DNA from: Trichormus variabilis 0441
Lineage (GTDB): Bacteria; Cyanobacteriota; Cyanobacteriia; Cyanobacteriales; Nostocaceae
Assembly (NCBI RefSeq): GCF_009856605.1
Contig: NZ_CP047242.1
Coordinates: 5,584,501 to 5,648,500 of the forward strand
DNA: 64,000 nucleotides
Direction: 5' to 3'
The translations under genes were made by a program, and so were the position numbers. Below, in pieces: positions 25,802 through 35,251 of the stretch. Below the pieces are notes generated by a model. The model saw only the letters and a program-made list of their open reading frames with translations, was not told where the DNA came from and searched no databases. Position 1 is the stretch's first letter. Every line of letters begins with the position of its first letter.

Positions 25802-28399
25802 ATGTCAAATGTGGATCAAGTCAACTATGAACTTGCTGATGAAGTAACAGCTTTACGACAACGTATAGCTGAATTAGAACAACTAGAAAAACAGTATCAG
25901 TATAAGCAAGTAGAACTTGAACGGCGTATAGAAGATTTGCAAGCAAAACTAAGAACACCAAATATAGCCAACGTTGACATCGAAAGGCATCCAGAACCTG
26001 TTACTTTGCAGCGACTCCAGCAAGAAATTTCTCAAAGACAACAGGTAGACGCAGCTTTAACAGAAAGTGAAGAAAGGTGGAGGCTGGCTTTAGATGCTGC
26101 TAATTTGGGTTTTTGGGATTGGAATGTCCTGACTGAAAAAGTGGTCTGGTCGGAAAATCACGAGCTGCTGTTTGGTCTAGTTCCGGGTAGTTTTGATGGC
26201 GCTTATGAGACTTTTTTATGCTGTGTTCATCCCGAAGATAGGGAATCTGTCATGCAGGTTATTAGTGCTTGCTTAAACAACAAGACTGATTACTATGATG
26301 AATTTCGTATTGTTTGGCCGGAAAAAAGCATACATTGGATTGCAGCTAAAGGTAGATTTTTCTATAACGAGCAAGGACAGCCAGTACGGATGATTGGGGT
26401 TTGCATGGATATTACCGAAAGCAAACGCTCAGAAGAAAATACTCGACAACTAGCAACCCAAGTTCAAGAACAAGCAAATATCTTAAATGCCATCCTCGCT
26501 ACATCCGTTGATCATATTTATATCCTCAATCGCACCGGACACTATCAGTATGTAAGTTATGGTGGTGCTGCTGTTTTGGGTCTTCATCCACAGCAGATGA
26601 TTGGTAAAACTGTACAAGAAATTGATTTACCTCAAGAATTAATAGACAAGATGAATGGTCAATTCCTAACGGTCATGAAAGTTGGGGAACCAATCAAAGA
26701 CGAATGTGAATATGTAGCGGAAGATGGTAAACATTATTATGAATATATTTTGACACCGTTACGCAACGTTAACCACAGTATTGAAGGTGTGATTACAGTC
26801 TCGCGCGATATGACCGAACACAAACGCGCTGAACAATCTATCCGCAATAGTGAAGCCAGATTCCGCCGTTTGTTTGAGTCTAACTTGATTGGGGTAGCTT
26901 TTTGGAATGTGGATGGTTTTATTACCGATGCTAATGATGCTTATTTACAAATAGTTGGCTACACCCGTGAAGAATTTGACACCTTAGGCAAAATTAATTG
27001 GCGAGAACTCACCCCTCCAGATTGTGAACATTTGGACACTCGCGCGATCGCTGAAGTCAAAGCCAATGGAATTTCTCGCATTTACGAAAAGCAATACATT
27101 CAACGCAACGGTAGGCGGGTGTCCATTGTGCTGGGAATAGCTTTACTTGATGACTCTGATGAGCAAGGTGTGGCTTTTGTCCTAGATATTAGCGAACGCA
27201 AGTTGGCAGAACAACAACGCGATCGCCTATTATGTGCTGAGAGAATAGCCCGTAAAGATGCAGAAATCGCTAACCGTATCAAAGATGAGTTTTTGGCGGT
27301 TCTCTCCCATGAACTACGTACCCCCCTCAACCCCATTTTAGGCTGGTCAAAATTACTGCGCTCTCGTCAGTTTGATGCTGCAACTACAGACCGCGCTTTA
27401 GAAACTATTGAACGCAACGCTACACTACAAACGCAGTTAATTGAAGATTTATTAGATGTTTCCCGTATCCTTCAAGGAAAATTAAGCCTCAATGTTTGTC
27501 CTGTAAGTTTGCCAATTGTCATTGGAGCAGCAATTGATACTGTGCGGCTAGCAGCAGAAGCAAAAGAAATTAAAATTCAAAATGTCTTTGACCCTGAATT
27601 GGGTCAAGTTATGGGTGATGCCAATCGTCTACAACAAGTAGTCTGGAATCTTCTTTCTAACGCAGTTAAATTTACATCCCCTGGTGGTACAGTAGAAATC
27701 CATCTCAAAGCCGTTAATGATCAAGCACAAATTCAAGTAATTGATACGGGTAAAGGAATTACACCAGAGTTTTTACCTTATGTGTTCGATTACTTCCGTC
27801 AGGCTGATGGCACGACGACACGCAAATTTGGTGGCTTAGGTTTAGGACTAGCAATTGTGCGTCAAGTCGTAGAACTGCATGGTGGTACAGTTCAGGCCAC
27901 AAGTCCAGGGGAAGGATTAGGGGCTACTTTTACGGTTAATTTACCACTCTCACCCAAACATGAAGCAATGAACCATGAGGATAAAAATCCTGTATCAGCT
28001 AACTTTCAACCCGCCACTCTTTCAGGCGTGAGAGTTTTGATTGTAGATGATGAACCAGACATCCGCGACTTAGTTACCTTTATTCTGGAAGATTATGATG
28101 TAGAAGTTATCGCTGTCTCATCGGCACAAGAAGCCCTAGAAGCCCTATCCCAATCTCTACCAGATATTATAGTTAGTGATATTGGAATGCCAGATGTAGA
28201 CGGTTATATGCTGATGCGTCAACTCAGACAACGATCGCCTCAAGAGGGAGGGAATCTGCCGGCGATCGCCCTGACAGCTTACGCCGGAGAAATGAATCAG
28301 CAGCAAGCCCTAGCTGCCGGATTCCAACTACATATATCTAAGCCCGTAGATCCAGATGCTTTAATTGAGGCGATCGGTAATTTGGTCAATAATCAATAA
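25802..28399 (+). CDS. Hybrid multi-PAS sensor histidine kinase with C-terminal receiver
   Basis: The 865-residue protein begins with a coiled coil (about 8-75) and then three PAS domains (about 85-210, 222-340 and 345-465; for example GFWDWNVLTEKVVWSENHE and NSEARFRRLFESNLIGVAFW). The HisKA phospho-acceptor is H503 in LSHELRTPLNPILGW. The HATPase follows (NLLSNAVKF; GLGLGLAIVRQVVELHGG). A receiver domain closes the protein, with D793 in VSDIGMPDVDGY. There is no membrane helix, so it senses a cytoplasmic signal, perhaps redox or a cofactor. It abuts the next gene, but with no output regulator. Confidence 0.95.
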   Translation: MSNVDQVNYELADEVTALRQRIAELEQLEKQYQYKQVELERRIEDLQAKLRTPNIANVDIERHPEPVTLQRLQQEISQRQQVDAALTESEERWRLALDAANLGFWDWNVLTEKVVWSENHELLFGLVPGSFDGAYETFLCCVHPEDRESVMQVISACLNNKTDYYDEFRIVWPEKSIHWIAAKGRFFYNEQGQPVRMIGVCMDITESKRSEENTRQLATQVQEQANILNAILATSVDHIYILNRTGHYQYVSYGGAAVLGLHPQQMIGKTVQEIDLPQELIDKMNGQFLTVMKVGEPIKDECEYVAEDGKHYYEYILTPLRNVNHSIEGVITVSRDMTEHKRAEQSIRNSEARFRRLFESNLIGVAFWNVDGFITDANDAYLQIVGYTREEFDTLGKINWRELTPPDCEHLDTRAIAEVKANGISRIYEKQYIQRNGRRVSIVLGIALLDDSDEQGVAFVLDISERKLAEQQRDRLLCAERIARKDAEIANRIKDEFLAVLSHELRTPLNPILGWSKLLRSRQFDAATTDRALETIERNATLQTQLIEDLLDVSRILQGKLSLNVCPVSLPIVIGAAIDTVRLAAEAKEIKIQNVFDPELGQVMGDANRLQQVVWNLLSNAVKFTSPGGTVEIHLKAVNDQAQIQVIDTGKGITPEFLPYVFDYFRQADGTTTRKFGGLGLGLAIVRQVVELHGGTVQATSPGEGLGATFTVNLPLSPKHEAMNHEDKNPVSANFQPATLSGVRVLIVDDEPDIRDLVTFILEDYDVEVIAVSSAQEALEALSQSLPDIIVSDIGMPDVDGYMLMRQLRQRSPQEGGNLPAIALTAYAGEMNQQQALAAGFQLHISKPVDPDALIEAIGNLVNNQ

Positions 28400-28435
28400 G
28401 TGCGTGAATGCAACTTCTGGTTATCTATTATTCAA

Positions 28436-30580
28436 ATGGGCGATATCAAAACACTAATTATTGACAACTACGACTCTTATACTTTTAATCTCTACCAGAT
28501 GATTGCTGAAGTCAACGGAGAGTTGCCCCTTGTTATTCATAATGACAAATTAGACTGGTACGAATTAAAACAACTTGTTTTTGATAATATAGTTATTTCT
28601 CCTGGGCCTGGTCGTCCTGAAAACCTAAAAGATTTTGGTATTTGTCAACAGATACTACAAAACTATTTAGATGTTCCCTTACTTGGTGTTTGCCTTGGTC
28701 ATCAAGGAATTGGTCATTATTATGGTGGTAAGGTAATCCACGCACCAGAACCTCAACATGGTCGATTGAGCGATGTTTATCACAGTGGTGGTGATTTATT
28801 CCAAGAAATTCCTACACCTTTCTCTGTTGTTCGTTATCATTCTTTGCTAGTTGCTGAAGAATTGCCCAGTTGTTTAGAAAAAGTAGCATGGACTGAAGAC
28901 GGGTTGGTGATGGGGTTGCGTCATCGTCATTTGCCATTGTGGGGGGTGCAGTTTCATCCAGAATCTATCTGTAGCGAGTATGGATATAAACTTCTGGAAA
29001 ACTTCCAAGGTATTACTGAAGAATTCATCCGCCAAAATGGTAGACATCGCCCCAAATTAGAAGGCAAAATTTTCTCTATTTCTCCTAACTCACCTACTCC
29101 AGCGCCACCCCAAGAATTTACTGTTTGTAGTCGAAAATTAGATTATTACCCCGATACAGAACAAGCATTTGTCCACCTTTTTGGTGAAGATCCTCATGCT
29201 TTTTGGCTTGATAGTAGCTTTGTAGAACCAGGATTATCCCGTTTCTCTTTTATGGGGGGAAGCGGGGGGAAAAACAGTTTACTCGTTTCTTACTGCACCC
29301 AATCTCAAGAACTGACGATTACACAATCGGGTGAGGTGACACGCACTCAAGAGAGTATTTTTGACTATCTCAAACGAGAAATTAATCGTCGCCGTTGCCC
29401 ATCTGATGAGCTACCCTTTGATTTCAATTGTGGTTTTGTGGGCTACTTTGGTTATGAACTTAAGGCAGAATCCGGGTCTGGGTTAGAACATCCCTCATCA
29501 TGTCCCGATGCTATCTTGCTTTTAAGCGATCGCCTGATTGCTTTTGACCACCAAGAGCAAACCACTTACTTAGTTTACCTCGCCCCTGTGGGTGAAACTG
29601 CACCAGCTAAAGATTGGTTTGAGATAACTGAGAAACGTCTGCGGACACTCCCACCTCTTCCTCCCCTCGTCCCTAGTACTACATCTCACCCCGTTACTTT
29701 CCGTTTAAGTCGGTCATACCAGACATACAAAGATGATATTTCCAGGTGTCTCAAAGAAATTCGTGAGGGGGAAACTTACCAAGTCTGCCTGACTAATCAA
29801 TTACGCACAGACACAACTACTGATCCACTGACATTTTATCGCCGATTACGCCAAGTTAATCCGGCTCCCTACTCTGCTTTTCTACGCTTTGGGGAGATGG
29901 CGATCGCCTGTTCTTCCCCGGAGCGATTTCTGCAAATTGACCGTCAAGGCTGGGTAGAAACCAAGCCGATCAAAGGTACTGTACGCCGGGGAGAGACTCC
30001 CGAAGAAGATTTTTTACTCCGGGAGAGTTTGCGTAGCAGCGAAAAAGAACAAGCTGAAAACTTGATGATTGTTGATTTATTACGCAACGATTTAGGGCGA
30101 GTTTGTCAAGTCGGGAGTATCCATGTTCCCAAATTAATGGATGTAGAAAGTTACGCGACGGTGCATCAACTTGTCAGTACTATCCGTGGTTTCTTATCCC
30201 CCGACATGGACGCAACCGACTGCATCCGGATGGCATTTCCCGGCGGCTCTATGACAGGTGCGCCTAAACTGAGAACTATGGAGATTATTGATCAACTTGA
30301 GCAAGAGGCGCGGGGAGTTTATTCTGGGGCGATCGGTTTTTTGGGTGTAAACGGTGCAGCCGACTTGAATATTGTCATTCGTACCGCCGTGCTGACACCA
30401 AATCAAACTTCTATAGGGATTGGGGGTGGGATTGTCGCACTCTCTGAGGTGGAAATGGAATTTCAGGAAACTATCCTCAAAGCTGATGCTTTAATTCAGG
30501 CGATGCTCTTAACTGTTCACGGAGAATATCATCCCAGTCTCTACCGCATTTTAGGAATGCCAACAGAGGTTTTCTGTTGA
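28436..30580 (+). CDS. Fused aminodeoxychorismate synthase (PabA-PabB type)
   Basis: The protein fuses an N-terminal glutamine amidotransferase (about 1-195; GVCLGHQGIGHYYGG with the nucleophile cysteine, and FHPESICSEYG) to a C-terminal chorismate-binding domain (AIACSSPERFLQI, SYATVHQLVSTIRG, FPGGSMTGAPK). The active-site motif KPIKGT carries the lysine characteristic of PabB, where TrpE has alanine, so aminodeoxychorismate synthase for folate is favoured over anthranilate synthase. I use the ATG at 28436 (MGDIKTLIIDNYDSYT); the frame is open from a GTG at 28400, one base after the kinase stop. Confidence 0.88.
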   Translation: MGDIKTLIIDNYDSYTFNLYQMIAEVNGELPLVIHNDKLDWYELKQLVFDNIVISPGPGRPENLKDFGICQQILQNYLDVPLLGVCLGHQGIGHYYGGKVIHAPEPQHGRLSDVYHSGGDLFQEIPTPFSVVRYHSLLVAEELPSCLEKVAWTEDGLVMGLRHRHLPLWGVQFHPESICSEYGYKLLENFQGITEEFIRQNGRHRPKLEGKIFSISPNSPTPAPPQEFTVCSRKLDYYPDTEQAFVHLFGEDPHAFWLDSSFVEPGLSRFSFMGGSGGKNSLLVSYCTQSQELTITQSGEVTRTQESIFDYLKREINRRRCPSDELPFDFNCGFVGYFGYELKAESGSGLEHPSSCPDAILLLSDRLIAFDHQEQTTYLVYLAPVGETAPAKDWFEITEKRLRTLPPLPPLVPSTTSHPVTFRLSRSYQTYKDDISRCLKEIREGETYQVCLTNQLRTDTTTDPLTFYRRLRQVNPAPYSAFLRFGEMAIACSSPERFLQIDRQGWVETKPIKGTVRRGETPEEDFLLRESLRSSEKEQAENLMIVDLLRNDLGRVCQVGSIHVPKLMDVESYATVHQLVSTIRGFLSPDMDATDCIRMAFPGGSMTGAPKLRTMEIIDQLEQEARGVYSGAIGFLGVNGAADLNIVIRTAVLTPNQTSIGIGGGIVALSEVEMEFQETILKADALIQAMLLTVHGEYHPSLYRILGMPTEVFC

Positions 30581-30649
30581 GACTAGATATAAGGGTTTTC
30601 ACTGATTTAAATTTCCAGACTTGCTGCTAAATTTCTTTGAGGTTTTCCT

Positions 30650-31639
30650 ATGCCAATTTATGTTTACTGGGGTGAGGATGACTTTGCGATCGCCAAAGCA
30701 GTGACAACTTTACGCGATCGCGTCCTTGATCCTCTGTGGACTAGTTTTAATTACACTAGTTTTCCCCCAGAAGACAGCGAAGCACCTATCCAGGCGTTAA
30801 ACCAAGTTATGACACCGGTTTTTGGCGCTGGGGGAAGGTTAGTGTGGCTGATGAATACTAACCTCTTACAAAATTGTCCTGAGAATGTATTGGCGGAACT
30901 GACGCGCACTTTATCAGTAATTCCCGAAAATTCTTTTTTATTGCTTACCTGTCGTAATAAACCAGATGAACGCTTAAAATCCACAAAATTACTGAAGCAA
31001 TCCGCCACTGAATTTCGAGAATTTCCCCTCATTCCACCGTGGAAGACGGAGTTACTGATCCAAGCTGTGAATCAAGCTGCTCAAACTGTAGGAGTAAAAC
31101 TTACACCAAAATCAGCCGAACTTTTAGCAGAAGCTGTAGGTAATGATACACGGCTGCTTTACAATGAGATGGAGAAATTACGCCTGTACGCTGAGGATAA
31201 CAATCGGCCTATTGAAGAAAATACTGTTACTCGGTTAGTCAGAAATACAACCCAAAATAGCTTACAACTAGCCGCAGCAATTAGAGTGGGCGACACAGCT
31301 AAAGCTTTGACTATTTTGGCTGATCTCATCAATGCTGCTGAACCAGAATTGCGGATAATAGCCACCTTAATTGGTCAATTTCGCACTTGGTTATGGGTGA
31401 AACTGATGGTAGAAAGTGGAGAACGCAATCCCCAGGCGATCGCCCAAGCTGCTGAAATCGGTAACCCTAAACGTATCTACTTTCTCCAGCAAGAAGTCCA
31501 ATCACTTTCTCTCAGGCAATTAATTTCTTGTCTACCATTATTACTAGAGTTGGAGGTTACTGTTAAACAAGGCCGGGCTGAGATATCAATACTTCAAATT
31601 AAAATCATAGAACTCTGTCAACTATGCCAACGCATCTAA
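30650..31639 (+). CDS. holA: DNA polymerase III subunit delta
   Basis: The 329-residue protein matches the delta subunit of the clamp loader, which opens the beta sliding clamp. It begins MPIYVYWGEDDFAIAKAV, the family pattern of an N-terminal AAA-like domain, with the LLTCRNKPDERLKSTKLLK and ELLAEAVGNDTRLLYNEMEKLRLYA segments of domains I and II. No functional Walker A motif is expected in delta, and none is seen. The downstream gene is separate. Confidence 0.9.
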   Translation: MPIYVYWGEDDFAIAKAVTTLRDRVLDPLWTSFNYTSFPPEDSEAPIQALNQVMTPVFGAGGRLVWLMNTNLLQNCPENVLAELTRTLSVIPENSFLLLTCRNKPDERLKSTKLLKQSATEFREFPLIPPWKTELLIQAVNQAAQTVGVKLTPKSAELLAEAVGNDTRLLYNEMEKLRLYAEDNNRPIEENTVTRLVRNTTQNSLQLAAAIRVGDTAKALTILADLINAAEPELRIIATLIGQFRTWLWVKLMVESGERNPQAIAQAAEIGNPKRIYFLQQEVQSLSLRQLISCLPLLLELEVTVKQGRAEISILQIKIIELCQLCQRI

Positions 31640-31739
31640 AAAAATATTTTCATAGATGCTATGAGTTGCCGGAACTTATCACTCACAAAATAAATCAAAG
31701 TTACTAATATATCCTTGCTGTCTTTCTGTGTCAGACCTG

Positions 31740-32213
31740 ATGAAGATGATAAATCAACCTTTTTACCGACGAACTAGTATGCAAAATTTACTTGTCAAAA
31801 CTTTGTTTTTTGGCATTTTCACTAGTACTAGTTTGTTTATCAGTACTGTGAGCTTAAAAGCTAATGCTCAAAATCAATCCTTTAATAATACGGAAATTAC
31901 TGGTTATGCTCAAGCTGTATTAGCAATGGAGCCAGCACGTCAACAAGCCTTTGGAGAAATTAAAAGAATTGTCGGTGATAGAGATGTTCCCAAGATTGTT
32001 TGTAATGAGCCAAATAGTATGAATGCTCTACCAGGTAAGGCTAGAGATATTGCTGTAAATTACTGTAATCATTCTCAAAAAATTGTTAGCGATTACGGTC
32101 TGACTATAGACCAATTTAATAGAATAACCCTGGAAATCCAAAGTAATAACAACTTAAAACGGCAGGTTTACAATACATTAATCCGCCTACAAAAAAATAC
32201 TAACTCTCAATAG
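31740..32213 (+). CDS. Exported DUF4168 domain protein
   Basis: The protein of about 157 residues has a signal peptide (LLVKTLFFGIFTSTSLFIST, ending near ANAQ) and a DUF4168-type domain (YAQAVLAMEPARQQAFGEIKRIVGD ... YGLTIDQFNRITLEIQSNNNLKRQVY). DUF4168 proteins are common periplasmic proteins in cyanobacteria and proteobacteria, of unknown function. An in-frame GTG at 31728 is an alternative start; the true start could also be the internal ATG before QNLLVKT. Confidence 0.75.
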   Translation: MKMINQPFYRRTSMQNLLVKTLFFGIFTSTSLFISTVSLKANAQNQSFNNTEITGYAQAVLAMEPARQQAFGEIKRIVGDRDVPKIVCNEPNSMNALPGKARDIAVNYCNHSQKIVSDYGLTIDQFNRITLEIQSNNNLKRQVYNTLIRLQKNTNSQ

Positions 32214-32614
32214 TTAAAACTATCATTTCACTTTGTCCTATTATCTTGGCGTAAATATTCTAAGTTACTATAAGGACGACAGTAAAACAATTTTATTCTA
32301 GTAGATGTTTTTGGCGGAAAATAAATTTTAAATTATAGTGGCATGACCGAGTTGAAATATTGCATTATAATTTGATTTGCTCATAGGCATCTTACTTCTT
32401 CTCGGCGGGCAAGATGCTCATCTCATAACAGTTTTATTGATGTACGTGATTTGTACTATATCAATATGCTGGAAGATATCTAACAAAAACATGATACTAC
32501 TAAAATTTATTACTGAAATGAAGATTACTTGAATATTGACACTGCAAAAACCTTAATTCATAAGTAAAAAATTGGATAAAATAATTTTACTTATGAATTA
32601 AGATTTTCATTGAT
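32214..32614. other. AT-rich intergenic region between convergent genes
   Basis: This 401-base region separates two convergent genes. Near 32549-32600 an inverted pair (CTTAATTCATAAGTAAAA and TTTTACTTATGAATTAAG) can form a long AT-rich stem of about 18 bp around a short loop, a likely bidirectional terminator. Nothing else was identified. Confidence 0.55.
32550..32601. terminator. Long AT-rich inverted repeat, probable bidirectional terminator
   Basis: CTTAATTCATAAGTAAAA (left arm, about 32552) is the reverse complement of TTTTACTTATGAATTAAG (right arm, about 32585). The stem is about 18 bp with a loop of roughly 15 bases, placed just after the 3' end of the LuxR-type gene. The low GC content weakens a standard intrinsic terminator, but the length compensates. 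Confidence 0.6.
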
Positions 32615-33202
32615 TCATTGGTGAACTGCTAGGAATGCCTGGCGTTTAGCGTGAATATTCTTCATGTGTTTCTTGACAGTATTGATAGTAATGTAAAGCT
32701 GGGTAGCAATTTCTTTATAGCTATTATGAGAGCGATAAAGTCGCCAGATTTCAGCTTCTCTAGGGGTGAGATCGTATTTCCTGATTTCGGCTAATGCTGC
32801 GCTTTTTAAAGATTCATACTGATTTTCAATAGTTACTAATAAACAAGATGTGATGAACTGTTCTAGCTTAATTAATCTGACGCGAACTCTCAATGTATTT
32901 GATTTGTCGAGCATAATCTCATCAGATAAAATAATATTTTTTTCAGGATATAAATTATGAGTATTGAGCAAGAGTTGGCACAATTTCCAAATCATCGGCG
33001 GAATAAGGTTAGAATCAAGACTACCTTGACTTAGCTGGCAACATAAATCATAAGCTGAAGCATTGGCATGAACTATTTCTCCGGCATTAGTGACAATAAG
33101 AATGCCATCTTCTAGTCTTTCCATGACTTCTTGTAAAAAGTTGGCTTTCGTTTCTTTTGATGAAACTTCTATTTGCTCCGATGTCTTTGCGAAAGTCATC
33201 AT
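32615..33202 (-). CDS. LuxR-family transcriptional regulator with PAS-like domain
   Basis: The 195-residue protein has a PAS-like N-terminal sensor (MERLEDGILIVTNAGEIVHANASAYDLCCQL) and a C-terminal LuxR helix-turn-helix (LTPREAEIWRLYRSHNSYKEIATQLYITINTVKKHMKNI). There is no receiver domain. An upstream frame (33087-33350) overlaps the start and encodes a protein-like sequence, so the gene may once have been longer (see findings). The target genes are unknown; neighbouring genes are hpt and a DUF4168 protein. Confidence 0.88.
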   Translation of the reverse strand: MMTFAKTSEQIEVSSKETKANFLQEVMERLEDGILIVTNAGEIVHANASAYDLCCQLSQGSLDSNLIPPMIWKLCQLLLNTHNLYPEKNIILSDEIMLDKSNTLRVRVRLIKLEQFITSCLLVTIENQYESLKSAALAEIRKYDLTPREAEIWRLYRSHNSYKEIATQLYITINTVKKHMKNIHAKRQAFLAVHQ

Positions 33203-33350
33203 AGATTTTTCTCAATTTTCGTAAAGGAAAAGAGTTGATAGAGTCGGCAAGAATAAATTGAAAAGTGTGAACTAATGTAAAATTATTGTAATTAGGTTGA
33301 TAGTAAGAATCTGCATCCTCAAATAAGGACTTATCACTCAGTTTTTCCAT
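33203..33350 (-). pseudogene. Possible frameshifted N-terminal part of the LuxR-type regulator
   Basis: A frame starting at ATG 33350 encodes a plausible 49-residue segment (MEKLSDKSLFEDADSYYQPN ... NSFPLRKLRK) before it enters the overlap with the regulator in a different frame. The regulator frame has a stop only a few codons upstream of its ATG. Either the regulator starts at 33202 and this is a short upstream peptide, or one indel near the A-rich GAAAATTGAGAAAAAT split one gene. Confidence 0.3.
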
Positions 33351-33769
33351 AGATTAACTTTGCTATAAACCTTTATTTTTCTATGCAGTCCTAGCTAAAT
33401 TTGACAATGTTGTTAATAGTAAGTAGAACGACTTGAAAAACCAACCTATATTAGGTGATGTAAAAATACTAGACTTCAGTGCGTAGTAAGGACTTTATTC
33501 CTTGTTTGAGAACTAAATCCCTCACTACAAACATTTAATTATTTACCCTGTTCTACTTATCAATAAAATACAACTGTTCAATTCTCTATTTCGGATATAT
33601 CTGCCAAAATCGGGTAGTAGGAACCGAGTAAAATTCTTCCTTATCTCCCCATTGTCATAGGGAAGCGACGATTTGTGTCTGTAAGTAACTGCTAAATGTT
33701 TGGATAATGGCAAAATTCTGTGACAATAGATGAACAGTAAGCCGGAATATCTACCTATCCAAGCTACTT
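33351..33769. other. Intergenic region upstream of hpt
   Basis: This 419-base AT-rich region lies between the divergent regulator and hpt genes and should carry both promoters. No RNA gene or repeat was recognised. The ATG of hpt lacks a strong ribosome binding site. Confidence 0.3.
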
Positions 33770-34726
33770 ATGAACCAAAGTTCCCAAAACAGACCATTGC
33801 GCCCTAAACCATTGCAATCATCTTTCCAGTGGCTTTATGCTTTTTGGAAATTTTCCCGCCCACACACAATTATTGGCACGAGTCTCAGTGTTTTGGGCTT
33901 ATATTTAATTTCTATCGCTGTTAGTTCCACAGGTTTTGCCCTAACTCAGATAAACTCCGTTTTAGGAGCATGGCTGGCCTGTGTATGTGGCAATGTTTAT
34001 ATTGTGGGGTTAAATCAATTAGAAGATATTGAAATTGATAAAGTTAATAAACCTCATTTACCTCTAGCGTCAGGGGAATTTAGCCGTAAACAAGGACAGA
34101 TAATTGTAATTCTGACGGGAATTCTCGCCCTAGCATTAGCTTGGTTAAATGGCCCTTATTTATTTGGTATGGTGGCGGTGAGTTTAGCTATTGGTACAGC
34201 CTATTCTTTACCACCAATTCGTTTAAAACAGTTTCCCTTTTGGGCGGCCCTGTGTATTTTTTCAGTACGGGGAACGATTGTCAATTTAGGATTATATCTG
34301 CACTTTAGTTGGCTACTACAAAATAAACAGTCAATTCCTCTACCTGTATGGATATTGACGGTTTTTATTTTAATATTTACCTTTGCGATCGCCATCTTTA
34401 AAGACATCCCTGATATGGAAGGCGATCGCCTCTACAATATTACCACTCTCACCATCCAACTAGGGCCGCAAGCCGTCTTTAATTTGGCAATGTGGGTATT
34501 AACAGTTTGTTACTTGGGTATGGTCATAGTTGGTGTGCTACGGCTAGGTACAATTAACTCAGTGTTTCTGGTCATAACTCATCTCATAATCCTCTGTTGG
34601 ATGTGGATGCAGAGTTTAGCCGTAGATATACATGATAAAACGGCGATCGCTCAATTCTATCAATTCATTTGGAAGCTATTTTTCTTAGAATATTTAATGT
34701 TTCCCATTGCCTGTCTTTTAGCTTAA
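33770..34726 (+). CDS. hpt: Homogentisate phytyltransferase
   Basis: This 318-residue membrane prenyltransferase joins homogentisate to phytyl diphosphate, the committed step of tocopherol synthesis. Both Asp-rich motifs of the UbiA superfamily are seen: NQLEDIEIDKVNKPHLPLASGEFS and KDIPDMEGDRLYNI. About eight to nine membrane helices are predicted by eye. The two motifs match cyanobacterial Slr1736-type enzymes rather than MenA or UbiA. A TPR gene starts 4 bases after the stop. Confidence 0.93.
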   Translation: MNQSSQNRPLRPKPLQSSFQWLYAFWKFSRPHTIIGTSLSVLGLYLISIAVSSTGFALTQINSVLGAWLACVCGNVYIVGLNQLEDIEIDKVNKPHLPLASGEFSRKQGQIIVILTGILALALAWLNGPYLFGMVAVSLAIGTAYSLPPIRLKQFPFWAALCIFSVRGTIVNLGLYLHFSWLLQNKQSIPLPVWILTVFILIFTFAIAIFKDIPDMEGDRLYNITTLTIQLGPQAVFNLAMWVLTVCYLGMVIVGVLRLGTINSVFLVITHLIILCWMWMQSLAVDIHDKTAIAQFYQFIWKLFFLEYLMFPIACLLA

Positions 34727-34730
34727 AACT

Positions 34731-35198
34731 ATGCTCGAACACCTTCAATTAACTGACATTTTGGCAACTGTTGCCGTCCTTGTTAGTATCACATTCCTAA
34801 TTTATTTCGCCGGGAAAACCTTAGTTACTTCCAACTTCTTTCAGAAAGGAGTTAATCTCTATCAACAAAAAGATTATCCAGGTGCAGAAGCAGCATTCCG
34901 CAAAGTTATAGCTATCAACTCTACTAATGATGTAGTCCGCTTGTTTTTGGGAGACGTTTTAAGGGAACAAGGTAAAGTCGCAGAAGCAACAGAATTATTT
35001 CAAGAAGTTATTAACCGTAGCCCAAAAAATCCTCAAGGTTACTTACGTTTAGCAACTATTCTTATGCAGCAAGAAAAACAAGCAGAAGCTAAAACCAACT
35101 TACAAAAAGCTCAAGAATTATTGCAAAAACAACGTCAACCAGAAACAGCTAAACGGGTTGCTAAATTATTAGAGCAAATGAATACTAAGACAATCTGA
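34731..35198 (+). CDS. Membrane-anchored TPR protein
   Basis: The 155-residue protein has one N-terminal membrane helix (about 10-30) and two to three TPR units (FQKGVNLYQQKDYPGAEAAFRKVI and LGDVLREQGKVAEATELFQEVI). It is organised like the protein at 7627-8151 but is not a close copy. Only 4 bases separate it from hpt, so it is translationally linked and may assist a membrane complex. The partner is unknown. Confidence 0.85.
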   Translation: MLEHLQLTDILATVAVLVSITFLIYFAGKTLVTSNFFQKGVNLYQQKDYPGAEAAFRKVIAINSTNDVVRLFLGDVLREQGKVAEATELFQEVINRSPKNPQGYLRLATILMQQEKQAEAKTNLQKAQELLQKQRQPETAKRVAKLLEQMNTKTI

Positions 35199-35251
35199 TG
35201 AATGTGACTGATGTCTACGACGATGCTACACCTATGCACTAATCTAAAATC

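Noticed and set aside
28436..30580. Anthranilate synthase (trpE-trpG fusion)
   Set aside because: The KPIKGT motif carries the PabB-type lysine where TrpE has alanine, so aminodeoxychorismate synthase fits better.
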